Source: Pseudomonas viridiflava
GTDB taxonomy: Bacteria > Pseudomonadota > Gammaproteobacteria > Pseudomonadales > Pseudomonadaceae
DNA length: 64,000 nucleotides
Direction: 5' to 3'
NCBI RefSeq assembly: GCF_900590885.1
Contig: NZ_UUON01000050.1
Span: forward strand, 434,001 to 498,000
The notes under the pieces were generated by a model. The model was not told the DNA's origin. It ran no database searches and saw nothing but the letters and a program-made list of their open reading frames with translations. Within the stretch, counting starts at the first letter, position 1; the number at the start of each line of letters is the position of its first letter. Below are positions 57,160 through 64,000 of this stretch, piece after piece. The position numbers were made by a program, and so were the translations under genes.

Positions 57160-57831
57160 TCAGGCTTTGAGGGTCTTCACGCCTTCCGAGGTACCCAGCA
57201 GCAACACATCCGCCGGGCGTGCCGCGAACAAGCCGTTGGTGACCACGCCAACGATGGCATTGATCTGCGTCTCCAGCTCCACCGGGTTGGTGATCTGCAT
57301 GTTGAACACATCAATGATGATGTTGCCGTTGTCGGTCAACACGCCTTCGCGGTACACCGGGTCGCCGCCCAGCTTCACCAGTTCGCGGGCCACGTGGCTG
57401 CGGGCCATCGGGATCACTTCCACCGGCAGCGGGAAGGCGCCGAGCACCGGCACCAGCTTGCTGGCGTCGGCGATGCAGATAAAGGTCTTGGCCACGGCCG
57501 CGACGATCTTCTCGCGGGTCAGGGCGGCGCCGCCGCCCTTGATCAGGTTCAGGTGCTCGTCGCTCTCATCGGCGCCGTCGACGTAGAACTCCAGGTCGCT
57601 CACGGTGTTGAGCTCGTACACCGGAATGCCATGGCCCTTGAGGCGCGCAGCGGTGGCTTCGGAGCTGGCCACAGCGCCGTCGAAAGCGCCCTTGTGCTGG
57701 GCCAGCGCATCGATAAAGCAGTTGGCGGTGGAGCCGGTGCCGACGCCGACGATGCTTTTGTCGTCGAGTTTGGGAAGGATTAAATCGACGGCGGCCTGGG
57801 CCACTGCCTGTTTGAGTTGATCCTGGGTCAT
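57160..57831 (-). CDS. rpiA: ribose-5-phosphate isomerase A
   Basis: The 223-residue enzyme interconverts ribose-5-P and ribulose-5-P in the pentose phosphate pathway. Motifs are IVGVGTGSTANCFIDAL (about 28-44), the catalytic DGADESDEHLNLIKGGGAALTREKIV (about 82-107) and ITNPVELETQINAIVGVVTNGLFA near the end. Length is standard. The start MTQDQLKQAV is chosen with GGAG at proper spacing. The frame continues far upstream but overlaps the divergent ilvA start. It is divergent from ilvA (136 bp between starts). Confidence 0.97.
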   Translation of the reverse strand: MTQDQLKQAVAQAAVDLILPKLDDKSIVGVGTGSTANCFIDALAQHKGAFDGAVASSEATAARLKGHGIPVYELNTVSDLEFYVDGADESDEHLNLIKGGGAALTREKIVAAVAKTFICIADASKLVPVLGAFPLPVEVIPMARSHVARELVKLGGDPVYREGVLTDNGNIIIDVFNMQITNPVELETQINAIVGVVTNGLFAARPADVLLLGTSEGVKTLKA

Positions 57832-57967
57832 GCGGGCTCCGGAACGGGCGGGGAGTGATTGAGGCGCGCGAGTATACCCCAACAAACCTTGGGATTCGTG
57901 TGGTCTCCCGGCCAAACGCTGGGTTAGACTCCTTGGCCCTGCCCAACCCGCCCAGTGATGCCTGCCG

Positions 57968-59482
<1,515 letters not shown>

Positions 59483-59523
59483 GCGACTACGCTGATGGGG
59501 GCGACCTTTAAGGAAGACGAGAC

Positions 59524-59937
59524 ATGGAAACCCTGATCACCCTGAAAGTTATCCACATAGCGGCGACTGTGGTGCTACTGCTCAGCGGCCTCGGCCTGGC
59601 GCTGCTGGCCTGGCGCAAACGCAGCGCCGGCCCTGGCGTGACCGTGCAGCGCCCGTGGGTGTTCGTGTGGTTGCTGATGGGGATTTGCGTGGTCAGCATG
59701 CCGTTTACCGGCTGGTGGCTGGTGCACTTGGTTGGCTGGCCGCTGGGGCAGACCTGGATTCTGGGCTCCAGCCTCGTCTACACCGTGGCGGCGCTGGCCT
59801 GGTTCTGGCTGGTGGCGCGGCTTAACCGGCTGCGCAAGGGTGAGGGCGGCAGCCTGAATTTCACCCTGGTGCTGGCGGTGGTCAGTCTGGTTGGGTTTGT
59901 GGCGATTGCGGGGTTGATGGGCGCGAAGCCGGTTTAG
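59524..59937 (+). CDS. DUF2269 membrane protein
   Basis: The 137-residue integral membrane protein has four hydrophobic helices (about 6-27, 43-65, 72-92 and 108-130), separated by short basic loops (AWRKRSA, RLNRLRKGEG). It begins METLITLKVIHIAATVVLLLSGL, and a central motif RPWVFVWLLMGICVVSMPFTGWWLVHLVGWPL fits the DUF2269 family. The function is unknown. AAGGAAGACGAGAC precedes the ATG. A REP doublet follows. Confidence 0.85.
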   Translation: METLITLKVIHIAATVVLLLSGLGLALLAWRKRSAGPGVTVQRPWVFVWLLMGICVVSMPFTGWWLVHLVGWPLGQTWILGSSLVYTVAALAWFWLVARLNRLRKGEGGSLNFTLVLAVVSLVGFVAIAGLMGAKPV

Positions 59938-59954
59938 TTCTTAAGACCGCGTCG

Positions 59955-60036
59955 CCTGCATCGGGGGCAAGCCCCCTCCCACACTTGATGTGTGAACACA
60001 GTCAATGTGGGAGGGGGCTTGCCCCCGATGGGGCCA
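59955..60036. repeat. REP doublet, tail-out
   Basis: GCATCGGGGGC... and ...GCCCCCGATGGGGCC are inverted REP units with outward tails, separated by the unconserved CACTTGATGTGTGAACACAG. They lie between convergent DUF2269 and HAD genes. Confidence 0.9.
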
Positions 60037-60693
60037 TCAGCTACGCAGCGTAATCACCGGCCAGCCACGCTTTTCAGCCTCAGCCCGCAAATTCGGATCC
60101 GGATCCACCGCCACCGGATGCGTCACCTGCTCCAGCAACGGCAAGTCATTCATCGAATCACTATAGAAGTAGCTGTCTTCCAGGCTGTACCCGGTTTCTT
60201 CCAGCCAACGGTTCAAGCGCACCACCTTGCCTTCTCGGAAGCACGGCACGTCAGTGCTGCGCCCGGTGTAGCGGCCGTTTTCCATCTCGCACTCGGTGGC
60301 GATCAGGGTTTCCACGCCCAGCAGCTCGGCAATCGGCGCGGTGACGAAGCGGTTGGTGGCGGTGATGATCACCAGCTTGTCGCCGGCGGCGCGGTGCTTG
60401 GCCAAAAGCTCTGTGGCCAGCGGCAGCATCAGCGGGGCGATGCAGTCGCGCATGAAGTCACGGTGCCACTCGTCCAACTGGGCCCTCTCGGTGCGGCCGA
60501 GGATTTCCAGGCTGAAGTTCAGGTAGGCGGCGTTATCCAGCTTGCCGGCCAGGTAATCCTGGTAGAACTCGTCGTTGCGGGCCTTGTAGGCCACCGGGTC
60601 GAGAATCCCGCGTTCACACAGGTAATCGCCCCATGCGTGGTCGCTGTCACCGCCGAGAAGGGTGTTGTCCAAGTCGAATAAAGCCAGGCGCAT
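60037..60693 (-). CDS. HAD-superfamily IB phosphatase (SerB-like)
   Basis: The 218-residue enzyme has the HAD catalytic motif LALFDLDNTLLGGDSD at residues 3-18 (nucleophile Asp7, acid/base Asp9), motif II in KLVIITATNRFVT (about 110), and motif III/IV in YFYSDSMNDLPLLEQVTHPVAVDPD (about 178-202). The HAD-IB type with a helical cap matches phosphoserine- or histidinol-phosphatase-like enzymes in Pseudomonas (about PA0335). It overlaps no other gene and is divergent from rppH. The substrate is not determinable from sequence. Confidence 0.92.
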   Translation of the reverse strand: MRLALFDLDNTLLGGDSDHAWGDYLCERGILDPVAYKARNDEFYQDYLAGKLDNAAYLNFSLEILGRTERAQLDEWHRDFMRDCIAPLMLPLATELLAKHRAAGDKLVIITATNRFVTAPIAELLGVETLIATECEMENGRYTGRSTDVPCFREGKVVRLNRWLEETGYSLEDSYFYSDSMNDLPLLEQVTHPVAVDPDPNLRAEAEKRGWPVITLRS

Positions 60694-60836
60694 TGCAGTT
60701 ACTCGCTGAAAAGTCTGTAAAAAGGCGTCCAGAATACGGTCTTTTCACAAGAGTGCACATAAGGTAAGAAGCCTCGTTGCCGCTTCATCAACCTTTGTGG
60801 AACAATGCGGCGACATGCGTTTGCGAGGTTGTTGCC

Positions 60837-61316
60837 GTGATCGACCCCGATGGTTTCCGTCCTAATGTCGGGATTATTCTTACGAATGATGCCGGACAGG
60901 TGCTATGGGCTCGCCGAATCAACCAAGATGCCTGGCAGTTTCCTCAAGGCGGAATCAACCCCGATGAAACCCCTGAAGACGCCTTGTACCGTGAGTTGAA
61001 TGAAGAAGTCGGCCTTGAGCGCGAAGATGTGCAAATTCTGGCCTGTACCCGTGGCTGGTTGCGCTATCGTTTGCCGCAACGCCTGGTACGTACCCACAGC
61101 CAACCGCTGTGCATCGGCCAGAAGCAGAAATGGTTTCTCCTGCGCCTGATCTCCAACGAGCAGCGGGTGCGGATGGATTTGACCGGTAAACCGGAGTTCG
61201 ATGGCTGGCGCTGGGTCAGCTATTGGTACCCGTTGGGCCAGGTGGTGACATTCAAGCGCGAGGTTTATCGTCGCGCTCTCAAAGAGCTTGCCCCGCGCCT
61301 TTTAGCGCGCGACTGA
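60837..61316 (+). CDS. rppH: RNA pyrophosphohydrolase RppH
   Basis: The 159-residue Nudix enzyme removes pyrophosphate from the 5' end of mRNA to trigger decay. The Nudix box spans about residues 38-60 (GGINPDE...YRELNEEVGLE) and retains all its GX5EX7REUXEEXGU residues. MIDPDGFRPNVGIILTN is the conserved start, read from a GTG; the frame extends 20 codons upstream without family similarity. It lies 22 bp before ptsP, the conserved rppH-ptsP pair. A candidate promoter is TTGCCG (60777) with AACAAT 18 bp downstream. Confidence 0.94.
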   Translation: MIDPDGFRPNVGIILTNDAGQVLWARRINQDAWQFPQGGINPDETPEDALYRELNEEVGLEREDVQILACTRGWLRYRLPQRLVRTHSQPLCIGQKQKWFLLRLISNEQRVRMDLTGKPEFDGWRWVSYWYPLGQVVTFKREVYRRALKELAPRLLARD

Positions 61317-61338
61317 CGACGGAGTTCGACCCCGAGCC

Positions 61339-63618
61339 ATGCTCAATACGCTGCGCAAGATCGTCCAGGAAGTTAACTCCGCCAAGGATCTCAAGGCGGC
61401 GTTGGGGATTATTGTGTTGCGCGTCAAGGAAGCCATGGGCAGCCAGGTCTGCTCGGTTTACCTGCTGGACCCCGAGACCAACCGTTTTGTGCTGATGGCC
61501 ACGGAGGGCTTGAACAAGCGCTCCATCGGCAAGGTCAGCATGGCGCCCAATGAAGGTCTGGTGGGCTTGGTGGGGACGCGTGAAGAACCCCTGAACCTTG
61601 AAAACGCGGCCGATCACCCGCGTTATCGCTACTTTGCCGAAACCGGCGAAGAGCGCTACGCCTCGTTCCTTGGCGCGCCGATCATTCACCACCGCCGCGT
61701 TGTCGGCGTGTTGGTCATCCAGCAAAAAGAGCGCCGCCAGTTCGACGAAGGTGAAGAAGCCTTCCTGGTGACCATGAGTGCGCAGCTCGCCGGCGTAATC
61801 GCCCACGCCGAAGCCACGGGTTCGATTCGTGGCCTGGGCCGCGAAGGTAAAGGCATTCAGGAGGCCAAGTTCGTCGGTGTGCCGGGTTCGCCGGGCGCGG
61901 CGGTCGGTACCGCGGTGGTCATGCTGCCGCCGGCAGACCTCGATGTGGTGCCGGACAAGATCGTCAAAGACATCGACGCCGAAATCAAACTGTTCAAGAC
62001 CGCCCTCGAAGGCGTGCGCGCCGACATGCGCAACCTGTCGACCAAGCTGGCCACCCAGTTGCGCCCCGAAGAGCGTGCGTTGTTCGACGTGTACCAGATG
62101 ATGCTCGATGACGCGTCGCTGGGTAACGAAGTCAAAACCGTGATCAAGACCGGCCAGTGGGCCCAGGGCGCGCTGCGCCAGGTGGTCACCGATCACGTCA
62201 ACCGTTTCGAATTGATGGATGACGCCTACCTGCGTGAGCGCGCCTCGGATGTGCGCGACCTCGGTCGCCGTCTGCTGGCCTACCTGCAGGAAGACCGCAC
62301 CACCAACCTGGTCTACCCCGACAACACCATCCTGATCAGTGAAGAGCTGACCGCCACCATGCTCGGCGAAGTGCCGGAAGGCAAACTGGTGGGCCTGGTG
62401 TCGGTACTCGGTTCGGGTAACTCCCACGTCGCGATCCTGGCCCGGGCCATGGGCATTCCGACGGTGATGGGCCTGGTGGACCTGCCGTATTCCAAGGTCG
62501 ATGGCATCGACATGATCGTCGATGGCCATCGCGGTGAAGTCTTCACCAACCCCAGCGACTTGCTGCGCAAGCAATACGCCGAGGTGGTGGAAGAAGAGAA
62601 GCAACTGGCCCTGGGCCTTGATTCGCTGCGCGAGCTGCCGTGCGTGACCCTCGACGGTCACCGCGTGCCGCTGCTGGTCAACACCGGCCTGCTCGCCGAT
62701 GTGGCCCGCGCACAACAGCGCGGCGCTGAAGGTGTAGGGCTGTACCGCACTGAAGTGCCGTTCATGATCAACCAGCGCTTCCCGAGTGAGAAGGAGCAGC
62801 TGGCGATCTACCGCGAGCAGCTGTCCGCCTTCCACCCGTTGCCGGTGACCATGCGCAGCCTGGACATCGGCGGTGACAAATCGCTGTCGTACTTCCCGAT
62901 CAAGGAAGACAACCCCTTCCTCGGCTGGCGCGGCATTCGCGTGACGCTAGACCACCCGGAAATCTTCCTGGTGCAGACCCGCGCCATGCTCAAGGCCAGC
63001 GAAGGCCTGAACAACCTGCGCATTTTGCTGCCGATGATCTCCGGCACCCATGAGCTGGAAGAGGCGTTGCACCTGATCCACCGTGCGTGGGGCGAAGTGC
63101 GCGACGAAGGCGCCGACGTGCCGATGCCGCCGATTGGCGTGATGATCGAAATCCCGGCGGCGGTGTACCAGGCCAAGGAGCTGGCGCGGCAGGTGGACTT
63201 CCTTTCGGTGGGCTCCAACGACCTGACCCAGTACCTGCTGGCCGTGGACCGCAACAACCCACGGGTTGCCGACCTCTACGACTACCTGCATCCGGCGGTG
63301 CTGCAAGCCTTGCAGCACGTGGTGCGCGACGCCCATGCCGAAGGCAAGCCGGTGAGCATCTGCGGGGAAATGGCCGGTGACCCGGCGGCGGCGGTGCTGT
63401 TGATGGCGATGGGCTTTGACAGCTTGTCGATGAACGCCACCAACTTGCCGAAGGTGAAGTGGATGTTGCGCCAGGTGGAGTTGAGCATGGCCAAGGATTT
63501 GCTGGCCGAGCTGATGACCATCGACAACCCGCAAGTTATCCACAGCTCGCTGCAATTGGCGCTGAAGAATCTGGGGCTGACGCGGATGATTAACCCTGCC
63601 TCGGCGAAAACCCTCTAA
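61339..63618 (+). CDS. ptsP: PTS-Ntr enzyme I (PtsP)
   Basis: The 759-residue phosphoenolpyruvate-protein phosphotransferase of the nitrogen PTS passes phosphate from PEP to NPr and on to EIIA-Ntr. An N-terminal GAF domain (about 15-160; VYLLDPETNRFVLMATEGLN) senses glutamine/2-oxoglutarate. The EI part follows: the phospho-His363 in LGSGNSHVAILARAMGIPT, the PEP-site GLYRTEVPFMI (about 470), and VGSNDLTQYLLAVDRNNPRV. Length is standard. It is co-transcribed with rppH. A palindromic REP hairpin follows the stop. Confidence 0.96.
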   Translation: MLNTLRKIVQEVNSAKDLKAALGIIVLRVKEAMGSQVCSVYLLDPETNRFVLMATEGLNKRSIGKVSMAPNEGLVGLVGTREEPLNLENAADHPRYRYFAETGEERYASFLGAPIIHHRRVVGVLVIQQKERRQFDEGEEAFLVTMSAQLAGVIAHAEATGSIRGLGREGKGIQEAKFVGVPGSPGAAVGTAVVMLPPADLDVVPDKIVKDIDAEIKLFKTALEGVRADMRNLSTKLATQLRPEERALFDVYQMMLDDASLGNEVKTVIKTGQWAQGALRQVVTDHVNRFELMDDAYLRERASDVRDLGRRLLAYLQEDRTTNLVYPDNTILISEELTATMLGEVPEGKLVGLVSVLGSGNSHVAILARAMGIPTVMGLVDLPYSKVDGIDMIVDGHRGEVFTNPSDLLRKQYAEVVEEEKQLALGLDSLRELPCVTLDGHRVPLLVNTGLLADVARAQQRGAEGVGLYRTEVPFMINQRFPSEKEQLAIYREQLSAFHPLPVTMRSLDIGGDKSLSYFPIKEDNPFLGWRGIRVTLDHPEIFLVQTRAMLKASEGLNNLRILLPMISGTHELEEALHLIHRAWGEVRDEGADVPMPPIGVMIEIPAAVYQAKELARQVDFLSVGSNDLTQYLLAVDRNNPRVADLYDYLHPAVLQALQHVVRDAHAEGKPVSICGEMAGDPAAAVLLMAMGFDSLSMNATNLPKVKWMLRQVELSMAKDLLAELMTIDNPQVIHSSLQLALKNLGLTRMINPASAKTL

Positions 63619-63636
63619 AGCCTGGCTTGGATCAAA

Positions 63637-63666
63637 ATATGGGAGGGGGCTTGCCCCCTCCCACAT
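63637..63666. terminator. palindromic REP-derived hairpin after ptsP
   Basis: ATATGGGAGGGGGC, TT, GCCCCCTCCCACAT is the palindromic form but with TT rather than AA in the loop and one mismatch (ATATGGG against CCCACAT). It lies between convergent ptsP and the NRDE gene. Confidence 0.8.
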
Positions 63667-63682
63667 GGGTTTCACAGTGTGG

Positions 63683-64000
63683 CTAGAAATTGAGTGTCAC
63701 TTCACCCAACCTCCCACCCTGCGGCCCAAAACTGCGCTCCACCATCCGCCGCGTGCCGTCGGCATTCACAATCAGCGCCGTGCTCGCCCGCGTCCCGTAA
63801 CTGGGGCTGGCAATAAATATGCTCGATAACAAACTCTCAGTCGCCAACCCCACGCCTGTATCCGGCAAATCAGCAAACGGTGCGGTCTGCGGGTCATTCA
63901 AAATTCCCAGCAAAGCCTCCGGCTGCGGGTCGTCCAGCGTCGCAGAGAGCGCCGCCCTGGCCTTAAGCAACTTGGGCCATGGCGTATTTAGCCCCGCATT
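63683..64000 (-). CDS. NRDE-family (TANGO2-like) protein, C-terminal part
   Basis: The 105 codons visible are open to the window edge and read NAGLNTPWPKLLKARAAL then ...EALLGILNDPQTAPFADLPDTG, SPSYGTRASTALIVNADGTRRMVERSF and a stop after GEVTLNF. LNTPWPK and YGTRASTALIV are C-terminal landmarks of the NRDE/TANGO2 family (PF05742). The 5' part lies beyond the window. The family has been linked to lipid/heme handling, but bacterial function is uncertain. It is convergent with ptsP. Confidence 0.85.
   Translation of the reverse strand, partial: NAGLNTPWPKLLKARAALSATLDDPQPEALLGILNDPQTAPFADLPDTGVGLATESLLSSIFIASPSYGTRASTALIVNADGTRRMVERSFGPQGGRLGEVTLNF

Overview
The window is chromosomal DNA from a Pseudomonas of the fluorescens group. 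This is inferred from GC-rich Pseudomonas-type codon use, from gene order that matches two blocks I recall from P. aeruginosa PAO1 (about PA5204-PA5229 on the left and PA0296-PA0338 on the right), and from many copies of the GTGGGAGGGGGC...GCCCCC REP/REPIN family typical of P. fluorescens-type genomes. No plasmid, phage, CRISPR, IS element, tRNA or rRNA was seen. Most of the window is conserved core genome; no obvious new defence, secretion or biosynthetic island is present.

Left block (1-22 kb): a small membrane protein, 5-formyl-THF cyclo-ligase, 6S RNA, zapA and a ZapB-like partner. Then comes the ygfB-pepP-ubiH-DUF4442-ubiI operon (proline peptidase and ubiquinone hydroxylases), an ATPase-less Fe3+ importer pair, gcvT-gcvH, and a DegT aminotransferase. 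Two exported proteins, nfeD-qmcA, an orphan PilB/GspE ATPase, an ACT-like protein divergent from an Lrp regulator, a CYTH/CHAD triphosphatase and argE-argA complete it. argA is preceded by an 8-codon leader that ends in two CGA arginine codons.

Sulfur block (22-31 kb): a lone TauA-type binding protein, an OprD-family porin, the 1-Cys peroxiredoxin LsfA, and the ssuE-ssuA-ssuD-ssuC-ssuB-ssuF operon. Together these take up organosulfonates and desulfonate them with FMNH2 when sulfate is scarce. A TetR regulator follows.

Polyamine block (31-46.6 kb): spuI, then divergently spuB-spuC-spuD-spuE-spuF-spuG-spuH. SpuDEFGH import putrescine/spermidine; SpuB/SpuI gamma-glutamylate polyamines and SpuC transaminates them. 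spuA is not present here. An HD hydrolase and a GlxA-type AraC regulator follow, then the HacB-type Ntn acylase.

Right block (46.6-64 kb): a thioredoxin-like protein, an alpha/beta lipase-like hydrolase, DUF2059, a 2OG-Fe(II) oxygenase, DUF523, a lobe-deleted amino-acid binding protein and DUF4399. Then serA divergent from D-2-hydroxyglutarate dehydrogenase (metabolically coupled), an FAH-family hydrolase, tandem SdiA-regulated paralogues, rpiA divergent from ilvA, DUF2269, a HAD phosphatase, rppH-ptsP (mRNA decapping and the nitrogen PTS EI), and a partial NRDE/TANGO2 gene cut by the window end.

Intergenic DNA is dominated by REP-derived elements in four forms: REPINs with a conserved spacer, tail-out doublets, a fully palindromic collapsed form that often ends genes, and a variant with a 16-nt insert. 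Several perfect inverted repeats look like uncharacterised operators.
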